From NCBI GenBank assembly GCA_021234155.1, contig JAJEKV010000014.1, positions 16,340,872 through 16,404,871 of the forward strand: DNA of 64,000 bases. The letters are read 5' to 3'. Within the stretch, counting starts at the first letter, position 1. Each line of letters opens with the position of its first letter. Positions 34,730 through 47,299 of the stretch are shown one piece after another. Below the pieces are notes generated by a model. It was not told the origin of the DNA. It was given only the letters and a program-made list of their open reading frames with translations, and ran no database searches. This DNA is from Isoetes taiwanensis (Eukaryota; Streptophyta; Lycopodiopsida; Isoetales; Isoetaceae). The position numbers and the translations under genes are program-made.

Positions 34730-35472
34730 CTATACGATTGGCTATTTCTAAGACTCCATGTTCAAGAGATAGATCTAACTCGCGGATCAAGGCCATCTCA
34801 AGAAAAGTTATCGGAGATCAGCCCTCCAGATAGAATTTCTCCAAGGCATGCTCGACCATTACGCAAGAGAATACACCTAAGGTATTGAAAAAACACAATA
34901 AAAGAAAACGGCAAATCTAAAGAGCATGTTCTCAATGTTCTAATTTACCTTAGGAAGTGTTTCCCAAGACACATCTAGAACTTCCATTTCAGATAAGACT
35001 TGGTTGTTTTATAGCCATGGTCGCTTTTAGAATTTGGTTTGTGCATTCTCTTTGGTACCGCAAGCTCTTCCTTGCATCATCTCGAAAGACCAACAACGGG
35101 GAACCTTTGGACTTGGTAACCACCACTTCTCCTCTTGCCTGTGCCATGTATGTTGGCCATCCTGACCATCTATTGAAATGCCCTGGTCAACATACCAAAA
35201 CTCAGTTTCTTTGAAACTGTCCAGTGATTCCTGCACCAAAATGACATTGACACATTAAAAAATGAAATGAAATATGGATACTAATATGAGTCACGGATGT
35301 TCATCGCCAGACATTGTATCAAGCTTTCTTAGTCTTTGGAAGATTTATATGAAGATCCGAACGGGGTCGAGTACGATATAATCGCTAACTGACAAAAGCC
35401 ACTCCATCTCCCTTTTCCACATTGTTCTTGGCTCAAAAGACAAAGGCTCCAGCCTCCATAACTCTCGAAAAG
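34730..35472 (-). pseudogene. RopGEF PRONE-domain relic
   Basis: PRONE domains are the plant-specific exchange factors for ROP GTPases. Minus-strand pieces: 35472 to about 35290 has [10 protein letters not shown] and [15 protein letters not shown], then SDLHINLP and LRKLDTM in shifted frames. 35230-34949 has [36 protein letters not shown] and LSEMEVLDVSWETLPK before a GTAAAT donor. From 34876 down come NGRACLGEIL and LSLEHGVLEIAN. Order and introns match PRONE genes. The linker between SVSDYI and the next motif is deleted, and single-base shifts occur near 35130 and 35000 (AAAA run). Stops follow in the last piece. The N-terminal PRONE motifs are not seen upstream, so it is a partial or broken copy. 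Confidence 0.75.
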
Positions 35473-35689
35473 CTGAAGCTGTTCATGCAATGTATGAATA
35501 TGAGTGAACTTACTGAGCATGTCATATAATCCTAACAACATAACCAACCTTCGTTGTTTAAACAAACTACAGAAGCAGCTGTTAAAGCACTTTGTGGTGG
35601 TTGGTCTGCACCCAGAGACAAATGACCCTCTTCTGCTCAAATCTCCAGCATAGGCGAAACTGGAGATCCTGCGCCATTCAATCAAAAAC

Positions 35690-35800
35690 CCAAATGAAAA
35701 AATCCATTTTTGTGACTCAAAACAGAAAAGCCCAAATCAAAAAATCCGTTTCTATGATACAAAACAAAAAAGCTCAAATCTGCCTGCCAGATTTAGATAA
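35690..35800. repeat. Degenerate ~42-bp tandem repeat
   Basis: Units with CCCAAAT.AAAAAATCC and CAAAACA.AAAAG occur about 2.5 times. Confidence 0.6.
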
Positions 35801-35829
35801 AAAAAGCCTATAGACATTTGAGCTATGGC

Positions 35830-37100
35830 GATGCCAGAAGGTAAGAAGAGATTTATTTACCGCTTACTAATGAATTTGGAAGAAGAGCTTAATGTCGAGA
35901 TGATGTGGGCCGGAGCTAGAGATATGGCGATTCCTTCATCCAAATAATGCCTTAAAGCAAAATGGGCACCGGGTGGACTTGCAAGCAAGGCCGCTCCCAT
36001 ATCCATATCTAGAGGTGGAGATATTATTTCATATAATTCTAACGGAGGAGCCATTGATGCATTCACATCAAAAATCAGAAACCTCGCGATCAAGCCGGTG
36101 CTCGTATACCGATTTGCCTCAGACAAAGCGTAAAACATATTTAACGGCTTGGCATATTGGTTGTACAACACGTTCTATTTCTTGCATAGAAAGCTAGTGC
36201 AATCCTGCTCCGTCTGCAGCCTGCCGCCTGGTGCAGAAATTTCAGAGATACATATCATCAAATTTGTTTATGACAGGAACAAAACAAAGGAAATAACAAG
36301 GGTTAGAACGTTTATGACACAAATAAGACATAAGGAAATATCACCTTTTTGAAAGTCAAAGAAGGCCCTTTGGCATAAAGTTGCAAGTGTCAGCTTATGC
36401 AGCTCCTTAAATCTTCCCAAGTGTACCTAAATAGAAAACATAATGAGAACTTGTATGTTTGTAAAAATAAAAGGCAAATGCCTACACAATTTTTTTGCCA
36501 TCTAGTAGTTGCAGCGGTAAATTTTACAGAAATGACATATGGCAAAAAAAGAGGGATTGATTGGTAAATACAGTAAAAGGATTGATAAATACAGTAAAAA
36601 GATTATATGATTACTGTTCTAAGCTCCCAATACAAATATGGGATTAAAATGCATTCTCTGATTTTGCTGGACCTACAACAAAGAGCAGAACACAAATATA
36701 TGTGTTATGAACTGCGAGGAGAGATCTCCAATGTGTCAACCTATGTGCATGAGTCAAACATGGACCGATTATTATTATATCCTAAACATTCATGAGTCAT
36801 GATTTGAGGTAGCTCAAAGCATGCAGTGTAGAAGCGGTTCTTCAAAGGAATACCTAAGATGTGTAGCAATGCAATGAAATGAAACCTTTGATTTCTTATA
36901 TAACTGTGGCAAATGGTGCTCAATCAATTCTAGACAACCACCGAACGACATGGTGGCAATATTTCAAATAAGTCATGGCGTTAGCAAATCTAGAAGCTTC
37001 GTCTAATTACCGGTTTGCATTTCACTCTTAATCCGGGAATGAATTTTGATATGGTGGACAAAACGCGACGTTACAATCTTACAATGCACTATAGCTCAAC
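35830..37100. other. No supported gene
   Basis: It may hold introns or upstream exons of the minus-strand RopGEF relic, but no PRONE motif could be read. Confidence 0.35.
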
Positions 37101-37109
37101 GTATTTTTA

Positions 37110-37590
37110 CTTGTGTCGGTGGGAACCTGACTGTTGCCTTGAGATGACAGGAACAAAAGCCAAACCTCTTCCGCGCCTCCGTCCAAAGCTGACCACAGGT
37201 GGAACTTTACTGTCTGCAGTGCTCAACTTGGATACTCTATATGTCAAAATATCAATGTCAACTTCCATCTCCAGGCTCCCATCACCTTCCTTGAATTCAG
37301 GTCTTGGAAGAAAATCATCTATATGTGTACTTTCGTCTTTGGATTTTTCTGACTCTGTTTTATTGGCTCCCCAGGAAATGGTTCCATGGACTGGCTCTTT
37401 ATGCTGTTTTTCCCCGCAAGCGTTGCCTTTGCCTTTGTCTTTGAGATAAGTGCTTCTTCTTATGAAACTGGAATGAACGTGGAAATTTATGCTTATCTAA
37501 CAAATGTTGGTGCCTAGCCAAGTCACTTTGAAATCGTCCATCACGACCCTCAACTAAGCACCCATCTTGTGGGGATGAATGAGTTAGCAT
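37110..37590 (-). CDS. Unrecognised minus-strand coding exon(s)
   Basis: Two overlapping frames read like ordinary protein. From 37590, DGRFQSDLARHQHLLDKHKF continues to about 37445 (His-rich, zinc-finger-like but without paired cysteines). In the next frame, from about 37460 to 37110, comes a 110-residue hydrophilic stretch with HIDDFLPRPEFKEGDGSLEM, VPPVVSFGRRRGRGLAFVPV and SRQQSGS. It ends at a TAA or at the overlapping donor GTAAAA. The long second frame has no ATG near its start, so it is an internal or 3' exon, or a one-base shift joins the two. The RGRG motif hints at a nuclear protein. Relation to the RopGEF relic 1.6 kb downstream is unknown. Confidence 0.4.
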
Positions 37591-37599
37591 CCGAAAATT

Positions 37600-39850
37600 C
37601 GCATTAAAACAAAGTCATTGAAAAAAAAGTACCATGGGATAACTCAGGTGCAACCTTTGCCTTAAAAAGGCATCATGTGATTCTGAAATATGCAGATCTA
37701 GAAGGCGGTCGGTTTGGGAAAACCGCTTGCAGAAAAGAACAGGCAACCAGATGTATGGCGTCTGAGTAATGTGTCTCCGTGGCTTCTAAGCCTTTGAGTC
37801 TAGCTCCACAACTTCGCTATAGGGCAATTGACATCCCTATATGGCCAAAGGGCTCATTAGCTTCAAGTTATTTGCTAACATATTGCCTCGATGAAGGGAG
37901 TTACGTAACATTCCACTTAACCTAACCTCCATACGAATTGTGCTTCCTCGGTCCGACCAAGATATTCTTTTCGTCGCCGTGCTTCATTTGTCAAGCCTTG
38001 CTATATGTCCCCGTTCCGCAAAGCTAGAAAAAGGAATGAATCATTCGCTCAAAAAGTAAACAATATAGATTAAACACGGTTCTAATCGAAGCTTGGTGGA
38101 AGAAAAAACGAAGCAGAAGCTATGATGGACGAAATTCTATGAACAGGATATCGATGTGAAGCTAAGAAGAAGGCGGAGGAGCCCAAGTGGTCAGATTCAT
38201 ATCCAGGATGCGAGAATGGAGGCGATTGAGGCGGAAAATGAAGGATCGGATTTGTATGCAGCAGCAAGCACATCTCTGGCTATGGCGGACGTCGGAATAG
38301 TGCAAGAATGGATTGCTTGAAGAGCAAGAAAAGAGGAAGATTATTCACGTGTTTCTTTTAAAGATTTTACAAAATAAAGAAAAAATGTACGTGTCAACCC
38401 CAGGGCTGTGCTCAGCCCAGAAAAATTACTTCCCTATTTTTTAAGAACAGAAAACATACTGCTTTATATATGGTATGATAAGATATATAGGTGAACAAAG
38501 TTTGCAAATCCAAGACATTTTAAGGATTGCATGAGGAAGCTTGATAATAATGAATTAGATGCTTAAGCTTTCAAATATCTTTCAAACAAATTTATGGATG
38601 TTTTGAGTAGGAAGTCTAATGAAAGTTTCTTTAAGTGCAGAACAACCACCATTGCTTCATGTTCCTATTACTTCAAGTTCTCCATTGTGCAAGTGGGTTT
38701 ATAAGCACAAAGTCTTTATTATGAACTTCCCTGTGCAGTAGATGTGCAGATATTCTAGCTCAACATCTACTTTATCACTTCTGTGCTTCTGTGCCAAAAA
38801 GCATAAGGATCACATCATGCAACCATATGCATGCTATGAGGTAACATGTTGACACTAATTATGCAGGAATTGCCACCAGATGCTGCTACTCGCCAAGACT
38901 GTTGGTATGGCTATAAGTATTGAACACGACAGCATAATGAAGCGCATGCATGAAAGCTGAACCAATTTTGCCAGCCAGTATGTCCCGCAAGAACCTGACT
39001 TTGAACAACATAGATCTCCATTGAGACATCTAAGTGTAAAGCAGATAATTCTATTCCGCGATTTATAATATTCCTTCCATTTTTCGCCAATTAAAGCAAA
39101 TTTCCACACCTTGGGTGGGATGCGTTTGTAGTTCAACTAAGTACAAATTATTTGTACCATTAGATGAAATTCAAAATCCTTCTTGTTGAAAGCTTTTTAT
39201 AATGCATTCTATACAGACGCATTTTGTATTGGAAGATTGACCGAAAGCCTTGTGCTTAACCTAAACTCCAAGCATGGAATTTCAAGAGACCATGTTTTTT
39301 TCCCTTCAAAAACTAGGACAGGTTCATTCAATAGGTTATGATGGACATAGCCTTCATCATTATTGTCCAAAACAACAGTTTAAAATTTTTGAAGGCCGTT
39401 GACATGAAATTAACATGAAATTATGATGGGCACTTGATTCATGCAACAACATTTGGTAGTGTTTTTAATGGATGTGCTAATTAGCAAGCTCTTGTTAAAA
39501 GGAAGCAGGTCCTTGCACAATTCGATGCTTTTTAGTATGAACCACTACTATATCTTCCATAAACCTAATGTAAGCTCTTTGGAATAGATTCCCGAACTTA
39601 AACTGGCCTTCACGAGCTGATCATTGACTTAAAATATAGTGTCCTTTAGCTTCTAAATCTTTTGGCTGATTACCTTATAGTTCTTTGGCATCCAATATTT
39701 GCTATCTAGTTGTCTTTAATTTCTTTCTCAGATCATGCATAAAGAGCTTAACAGTCTTAGAATGTACCATAGCACTCTATAGCATTGCATTGTTTTATGG
39801 CGTATTTACCGAATCTATGTAGTTTCATGGCCTAATTTGCAAAAATACGA
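37600..39850. other. Intergenic, no supported gene
   Basis: Short frames around 38080-38320 exist on both strands without motifs. The remainder is AT-rich and unremarkable. Confidence 0.35.
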
Positions 39851-39851
39851 A

Positions 39852-39977
39852 CCTATCGAGGCAGGGGTTTTTTAATCCTAGTAGTAATGATTGTACTAGC
39901 CCATTGTATGGGTCCCATGACCTATTGGTCTCCGTGGACGTTTAAAAAACTATTCTATTCTATTCTATTCTATTCTC
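39852..39977 (+). mobile_element. LINE 3' end, severely 5'-truncated
   Basis: It begins inside the 3' stem-loop (ATCGAGGCAGGGGTTTTTTA) and ends in a (TTCTA)n tail. About 78 bases from CGAGGCAGG to CTCCGTGG are identical to the copies at 33.6 and 40.6 kb. Confidence 0.9.
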
Positions 39978-39979
39978 TC

Positions 39980-40560
39980 ATATCAACCTAAACTCGAAAT
40001 GTTTTTCCAGGATTCAAGTAGGAAGGTGCAATGAGAATGCTTTTCCATGCACATGCTTATAGAAATGTCTAGGATGCCAGAGCCTCATTCTTGTAGCTTG
40101 TCTAGATAAATATTTATCCTTCGCTCTGAATATTTAGTAGAGGCATCTTCAAGATGGAAATATGTAATCCTTTTCGGCTATGCAAATGATTAACATTGCA
40201 GTGCACCCTCATACTTCCCCTTCAACACAACCTCCAATTATCATCCATGTTATTAGTCTAAATCCTCCTTCTTTTCGTGCAATTTCAGATGAATTAATTC
40301 ATAACCTTTGGCAACATTCCATTGTTGCAAAGAATCAAATTTGAAGCTACATGTGGTTAGAAATGTGAATTACGCAAAACTTTTAAGAACATAGAACAAT
40401 TATTTCCAAAGCCTAAACAATAAGAACCTTGTCAAAGCCTACTGGTGTGCCTTTTGCTAGTTTTATTTTATATTTATTGTACTTATAAGAAAATACTCGG
40501 GTGTGCATTTTTAATAGTCAATTTCATAATAAGTAAACATAAATGCTAGGTTTATAGTGA
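39980..40560. other. AT-rich spacer between two LINE tails
   Basis: No gene or repeat recognised. Confidence 0.4.
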
Positions 40561-40562
40561 GT

Positions 40563-40697
40563 AGGAATAGAATAGAATAGAATAGTTTTTTTAACGTCCA
40601 CGGAGACCAATAGGTCATGGGACCCATACAATGGGCTAGTACAATCATTACTACTAGGATTAAAAAACCCCTGCCTCGAAAGGTTTTCAAGGGAATA
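40563..40697 (-). mobile_element. LINE 3' end, severely 5'-truncated, inverted
   Basis: Same sequence as 39852-39977 on the opposite strand. The tail is at 40566-40586 and the stem-loop at about 40665-40695. Confidence 0.9.
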
Positions 40698-40699
40698 AC

Positions 40700-42345
40700 C
40701 TTTCAAATCTGTATTTGTTAACAACCTAAAAAATATGGCTTTGAGGTTATTAATAGAATATAGATTGGAATCTGCAACCTACTTACTATACCTAGCATTT
40801 TGTGTTTAGTTATTATCAAATTCACATGCTTACCTCCTATTTTCTTATGAATACAATCAATACAACAAAGTAAAAGGGAAAAAACAAAATAAAGGGAATA
40901 GTAGTCACATTGCAAAAGGATTATAGACATGGCACCCCCTTTCTTTTCTCCCTTTTTTGTATTTATGGTGAACATAAGAAAGTACTCAGTTAAGCATTTT
41001 CAATAGTCAATTTCACAATAACTAAACATATAACGCTTTTCATCTCACAAAACACCACTCAAAATTTAATGAAACAAAAAAACTGTTGTCATTTCCTAAA
41101 TTCTCAATGTTCATCGCTCCTGGGTTATAGAGATCATTCTCATTGACTTCCTCCCTCTGATTAAACCTTTTCTTGTATAGCAAGCAATTTTTAGGCACCT
41201 TAGCTCAAAATCATCAATTCTTGCCCTGAAAAATGAAAAAACAATGAGATATCTTTTCCATTTGCATGAAGCTTCTTACTTCAACTATGTTTCGCAATAT
41301 TCTTACCGCAGATAGTTTTGGCAGCCAAATTGATGGGGTTCTTTGCCAAAATAAAAAAAGAAAACAAAATTTTGGCAATGAATTGCATTAAATCAAAATT
41401 TGAAAATTGCCCTTAGAAATTTGGGGCTCAAATTGAACATTCTTTGGCCAATTCCTCTTGACAGAGTTTGCAAACCTGAAGCTAGTTTGGAGAGAAATAT
41501 AGACAAACATCTTAATTATTACCAGCATTAGAGGAGCACTTTTGTTCCAAGCCTGCAAGATCGGGAATAGGGTTGGAATCAAATTTGTGAAAGGCTTGGA
41601 GGGCCCTTAGCTGATCCCACAAAACCTCTAATGTCTTGGATTTGTTTTGAAATGCTTGTGCGACCATAGCTAAATTCTTTCCCACCTTTAAAATGATGTC
41701 ATCCAAATTAGGCTTCTTAACTCCGAGTCTACATGGAAGACGTCCTCCCCGTCTAGGCTTAGTCATATACATATACAACAAATAGAAGAATTTTGAGGTG
41801 CTTTGAATAAAATATAACAATGCCAATTACCTGCATCAATCTTGAACGTGCTTTCACGCAAAGAACTCTACTATCACATGTGAGAAAACTTTTGCTTTTT
41901 TTCCTTCTACATCAACTAATTTGTACCATGTTGGAAAGTTATCCTTCATATATGGCACACTTGTTGAGCATGGGTACAGGTAGTCCAAAGTAGTGCATGC
42001 CACCTTTCTAGCAGTAGTTCTTTAATTAATCGAGTTGTATTTTTTGAATATTACATTTCTATAATATTAAATTATATACTAAAGCTGAAAAAACGTAACA
42101 ACCACTTTCTAGTAAGTATTAGCCTTCTAAAGAGGGAGAAAAGGCTTTAGAATTGCTGGCTTGGCTCATTAATGTAGAGAACTTGCTAACATTAGCGAAT
42201 AAGCATTTTATATTTGTTATCTTGCTAAATTCTATGTTGAAAAACATCAATACTTTGTGTAGGGTTGTTGCCAATGTTGAAGCAAATAAATATTCTATCG
42301 AAGTTAGCATAATATAGTATGTTATGCATCTTTGAATATTACATC
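40700..42345. other. AT-rich intergenic, no supported gene
   Basis: One minus-strand frame (41826-41512) reads somewhat like protein, with KKPNLDDIILKVGKNLAMV, but nothing supports a gene. Confidence 0.35.
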
Positions 42346-42455
42346 CAGTGTCAGGGAGAAACTACAAACAATATAAGAGCCTAGGTCGCTAGCCCTATTG
42401 CTGCCTAGTGGCGTGACGTTAAAATACTATCTATCTATCTATCTATCTATCTATA
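42346..42455 (+). mobile_element. Probable LINE/SINE 3' end with (ATCT)n tail
   Basis: AGGTCGCTAGCCCTATTGCT leads to GACGTTAAAATA and then seven ATCT units. The junction GACGTTAAAA also occurs just before the (TTCTA)n tails of the LINE copies, suggesting a related family. Confidence 0.45.
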
Positions 42456-42459
42456 TTTG

Positions 42460-43260
42460 CCACCGTCCCATACCAACAATAGACTTAACCTCACCAGCAC
42501 CTATAGTTCCCATGATATATCTGTATAAACTCCCGTATGATAAGCCTCAAGTGCTTATCTACTCTGTATAAGTGCTCCTACAGAGTAATTCAAGACAATC
42601 TTATATTAGTAGCATGTTGATAGTCACTTAGTATTGTCCCATACCGGCACCAAGCACCCACCTCACCAATAATAAAAGGTCTCTTATTGAAACAAGTTTA
42701 CGCTTGTCTCAATATTGGTCTAGGACATTTCATTGAGAGCCTTAAAAGGTTTGCTAGCTTGCCTGACCATAGGCTTCTAGCTTACCTTAGGCAACAATAC
42801 AGATCTTGTTGCACCATCAAGAACCATTGCCATGGCAGAGCTCCATCACATTCCAAGCTAAGGATTACCTTAAGCCATGGCCATGAGCTCTCTACAGAAG
42901 GGTAAGTTTAATTAATTTCAAGGCAACAATTTTAACACTTATGGCAAATTGCCCTTCCAAATCGGTTGTCCCCTTCTTGATTTTCGGCTTCCTTCTGGTC
43001 TATCCTTCCGAACTGTCACAAGTTTGTCGAATCCATCCTTTTGATGGAAACCCCTACCGACGTGGCAGAGCCACATGGTGATCATCTGGGAATAGGTAAG
43101 TTCGGCCCAGACCAAATCGGCAGCAGCCGATTTCAACCCAGCACCTCCCACTGGCGACTCTCCTGGGGTTACAGCAGGTCGATGCTAAACCACTCTAATT
43201 AAGGGTGCTCACGTTTTTAACCTTAATGGTTTTAAAAACCATTCATTCCCATATAATTGT
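42460..43260. other. Intergenic, no gene recognised
   Basis: GTCCCATACC occurs at about 42466 and 42636. No supported coding sequence. Confidence 0.35.
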
Positions 43261-43275
43261 TTGCCCCTTTTTGGA

Positions 43276-43293
43276 TTGCCCCTAAGGGGGCAA
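43276..43293. repeat. Hairpin in a dispersed repeat, copy 2
   Basis: TTGCCCCTAAGGGGGCAA, followed by ACCCTCGTTCATGTG, matches the inverted copy at 29218-29235 (CACATAAACGAGGGT). Confidence 0.55.
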
Positions 43294-43339
43294 ACCCTCG
43301 TTCATGTGTGTTTTTGGCATATTCCATGAAGATGCCAAT

Positions 43340-44360
43340 ATATACCTGGAATATGAAAAACGGCTCTAAACCCAGTATCGACTATAAACTATTGGTCGCC
43401 CCTATTGCTGTGCGGCTACCCTGGAAACGGTCTAACTGGCTAATCGATCCAAAAAATGAATGCTGCGATTTTTTGGAATAGTGGCTTCTGGGCGATCTTT
43501 CCATTGACATCATGCCACTAGTGATTTTGCATACACAAATGCAAAAAATCTGCTATACGTGGTACATTTTCATAGATTTATGCCTACATTGACGATTACA
43601 AATATATGGATAAATTCTTAGCTTGAAAAAAGTAGATTGAAAGCTACTAGGGTGATCCGAAACTTGGTTTCTGGGCAGAGCATATGGTCCCCTGATAATG
43701 CAAAGCAGATTATGCAGGTAAGATAGTTTGGGCTATGAAAAAATAGCTTAGATCCAGATACTCACTTTCCTCCTATCTAAAACGGTACTCCAAGTTCTAT
43801 TATGCCTTAATAGCAGTGCTTGAAAGCACATGGTAGCAGCTGGATCTACAGATCAACAAAGCCAAAGGCATTTTCGTTTGCAAGTTTGATGCCGACCTAT
43901 ACTTGGGAAAGCGATGGAAATTGGCAGCGGATTTTGAACTCAAGGCATATGCCTTGATTCTAAATATTGTTTTGATACAAAGGTATGATCTGGATGGTTT
44001 CCTCTATATATTTTTTCTTAATAGTCGTTATGCTCTATATCATGACGGGCCTGATACATTTCAAGTCTCCCTCCGTGTTGGTATGTTGCTGGCGGAATTA
44101 GTTATGTGGTCCGAGAAGTGCTGTAAATCATGACCACATGTGCAAATCCATTCTATCGCTTGCATTGTATCCAACCTCTCTTGTTCCATTCTATTGCCTG
44201 CATTGTATCCAACCTCTCTTGTTTACATTAATGATGGAGACGCATGCTCGAGCTGGAGCATGCTGTTGAGGAGTATCATTAAGGTGCATTCCTAGAGAAA
44301 CACCATATCAGTTTCTCCTCTTCTGTAAGTTCTGGAGCCACTGCAGTTGAATCTTCCAAA
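43340..44360. other. No supported gene; decayed coding-like DNA
   Basis: The frame at 43880-44133 (GKRWKLAADFELKAYALILN) may be a relic but cannot be assigned. CCTGCATTGTATCCAACCTC-type copies recur near 44159 and 44199. Confidence 0.35.
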
Positions 44361-44364
44361 CCTG

Positions 44365-44556
44365 TTAACCTGTTATATTTTCCCATGCAAATGACCTAAT
44401 CAGGTTTTGGCAAGCTGTTGTCAATGCTTCCTCCAAGAATCTAGCTCTCTGATTTACTACATTAGGTGCATAGATATTCAGGATTTTAATGATCACATCA
44501 ACTTTCACTGTTAACATTTGTGCATGACCTATGTATATGCCATTTGTCACCACCAC
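44365..44556 (-). pseudogene. LINE endonuclease fragment
   Basis: VVTNGIYIGHAQMLTVKVD and ILNIYAPNVVNQRARFLEEA resemble the core of the APE-type endonuclease of LINEs, where NIYAPN is characteristic. Only about 60 residues remain; upstream sequence to about 44750 is broken by stops. It is distinct from the LINE at 32.8 kb. Confidence 0.55.
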
Positions 44557-44599
44557 AATGGCTCAACTCTAATATTGGTAGTGGTTTTTGGGTTCCAGT

Positions 44600-46610
44600 A
44601 ATGTTGCCTTTCTGCAAGTCTCTTCCTCTCATTCGTATTACCGATCTTGGTCCCTTGTAGACTCAATTTCTAAATGAGACTGTAACTCCATTCTCGTGTC
44701 TAGGGAGCTCATGCCCAGGCATTCCACACCATTCACATGTATACCCTCATCTGGAACATTATTGGTATCTCCTTAGGCTTGATGTTGAATGTCGGTCCCA
44801 TTCATTGTTCCAGACTCAGTTTATTAGGTGTACAGCAAGGCAAAGGTCACTTTCTCAGGAGGGGCTCGTCTTCCAGCATTAACAAACCTATTTCATTAGT
44901 TGGAAGGGATACATTGGTTTGTTACTGCCTATTCTTGGCTATTATTCATATTCGTTTGTCCTTTCCGTCTTGGAGATACTTGTTGCCATTCCGTTTGTCC
45001 TTTCCGTCTTGGAGATACGTGTTGGCATAACATCTAGACTATTGGAGAAATGTTTGCCAATTTTCTGCAATGCTGCCTACCTGATTGTAGGTACAAATGT
45101 GAGTTTGAACAAATTGGTACAAGTTCTCTTCAAAGATGCTGCCACTACTGTTTAAGAGTCCTGATGGAACTAGTAGACATTAGAGTCCACTGCAATTAAA
45201 CACTTGCGGTTCTAGATGGAATAATCCTAAAATTTGATAGCATACACAGAGAAAACCTATAAACCATCCTGCTAACACGAGCAGTTCCATTATGAAAACA
45301 TCACAAATATGAAAACATACAAACATTAAAGTTGAAAAGATGACTACTACTAAGATCTGCGCTGTCTATTCACAAATATAAAAGATAAAAAATGACTTCT
45401 AAAAGCATATTCAAAATTTTGAGCAATAGAAATAAGGTAAAGACAAAACAAGAAATCAGAGTATAATTGAGATTGATGGAAGATATCAGCAAAGTAAACT
45501 CCAGCTTCAAAATTTTGAGCCTTAGAAATAAACAACTGGAATCAGAGTACCACAAGATTGCAATGTCAATAACAAAACAATTAAATTGCAGTCTTCAGCC
45601 CCTACACCCATTCCTCAGAAATCAAATTTTTAAGCTCCATGCGCTCAATCTTGTTGTTGTTAATATGAATCATGTGAGTTGTGGTTTGTTTTGCGGTTTT
45701 GCTTCCTCTGTACAAGCCGGGTCTTCTAACAGTAGCTAATGGTCACTGATTCAGGTACTGGAAAATGGAGAGTCCCTTCTTAACACAATGCAACAGACAG
45801 GCGCCAGTAGTGCGGCAACAAGATTCTCAACAGCACTTGTTGTTTGTTTTGGTCTGAACTTTAAAGTTTGGTCCATATAGAAAAGCTTGCTTTCTCTTTG
45901 TTTTTCAGTACTTTTATCATAAAGAAAGGTCTGATTCTGATTGTATAGACTTATTGCTATGCTTAAATGCTTAAAAATCCACTTCTTTAAGTGATTAAGA
46001 CTTGTTTTGTGATCTACTTTTTCTGATTATCTGATCACACAGAGCAGTTGGGGTGAAACTTTTAGCCCAAAAATTCTAGTAGAAAAAATATAGTAATTTT
46101 AGCTTAGTTTTCCGTTGGCCACACCACAAAAAATTTTGGGATGAATTTTGGGTCGATTTCATTAAACGTTAGAAACTATGCGAGGGAAAATGTGTAGAGT
46201 TTAGCTAAACTACAGAAAGTTTTGGGATTAATCTTGGGCAAGTTTAGCTAAAGTCATTATGGCTAATAAGAAGTATGCAGTAATTTATTCCTTGATTCTT
46301 GCTAGATAGGCCTAAGCTCATGACATCGCATATATATGGCAATTTCAAAATGTAATCATCTCCACAACAAGAAGTACAATTTATATGTTCTCGAGGATAA
46401 ATCTCATGGCATAAGGACGATTAAGTTGGATCTCTGGATATATTTTATCGCCTTCAAAATTTGCTTTCATCCTAGATTACTTGCCAGATTAGTTATAATC
46501 ACTAAATCAAATGATACTGAATTAGCTATAATCACTATATATATCAAATGATACCACTAAAATCAACAATAATTAACATGTTTAATGTATGCTTAGTGTA
46601 CGCTCAAGCT
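44600..46610. other. Intergenic with small duplications
   Basis: A 40-base direct repeat (CGTTTGTCCTTTCCGTCTTG) lies at about 44951 and 44993. TTCAAAATTTTGAGC..AGAAATAA recurs at about 45409 and 45506. No supported gene. Confidence 0.45.
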
Positions 46611-46612
46611 CA

Positions 46613-47028
46613 AGATAATCTTACCCTGGATTGGGGACCCCGGAGGTGTGATCCCGGAGGACGGGATCCCACCGTTAACTGCGCAGTTAAAGGCTATTGC
46701 GCAGTTCATAGGCCATTTTTTGGCCGGATTGGGGCAGCGCCATCGCTGTGGCGCTCGCCCTTCTTCCTCCTCCGCTGATACCTGATCCTATCCTCCCACG
46801 TATTTCGACCATTCTAGCACAGACGCCACTCGATTTGCGGGAGAATCGGGCAAGCAAAAGCCACACAAAAACTTCCCTGATTTTCCCTATAATGGTTCAG
46901 TTTTTTTCGCAGTTACTGTGCTAACTGCGCACTAAGGGGAATCCCGTCCTCCGGGATCACCCGTCCTCTGAGATGCCGTCCTCTGGGATCACACCTCCGG
47001 GATCCCCCAATCCAGGGTAAGATTATCC
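46613..47028. mobile_element. Non-autonomous MULE, sister of the 26-kb copy
   Basis: The inverted ends start AAGATAATCTTACCCTGG (left) and, on the other strand, AGGATAATCTTACCCTGG (right), followed by GATCCCGGAGGACGGGATCC-type subrepeats. The interior matches 26061-26514 in reverse orientation. The flanks show only a weak 9-mer match, so this is an older insertion. Confidence 0.85.
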
Positions 47029-47187
47029 TACCCCACTCAGGCCTGTATGCTCATCACCTGATGATTACCTCTTGAATGTAATCAAAGCCCCACTTTCTAT
47101 TCTACAGTTGGAATGAGCTCCGCAGTTGCCATGTTGGCGCCCAGCCCACCTCGTTTGCTCATAGAATCTATCAAAAATACACAGAAA

Positions 47188-47299
47188 CTTTATGAAAAAC
47201 TTCCAACTAACAGCCTACTTGCATAATATGAGTTTTATGAAAAACTTAAGTTTTATGAAAAACTTACAGCTAACAGCCTACTTGCATAATATGAGTTGT
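47188..47299. repeat. ~65-bp tandem duplication
   Basis: TTTATGAAAAACTT.CA.CTAACAGCCTACTTGCATAATATGAGT occurs twice, starting about 250 bases before the second PAN gene. Confidence 0.8.

Noticed and set aside
35857-36171. Minus-strand 104-residue frame as N-terminal PRONE exon
   Set aside because: None of the expected PRONE start motifs is present.
41512-41826. Minus-strand 104-residue frame
   Set aside because: It reads partly like protein but has no recognisable domain, splice context or neighbours.
42425-42455. CRISPR-like or regulatory reading of short repeats such as (ATCT)n
   Set aside because: Simple microsatellite and retroelement tail; the organism is a plant and no spaced repeats exist.
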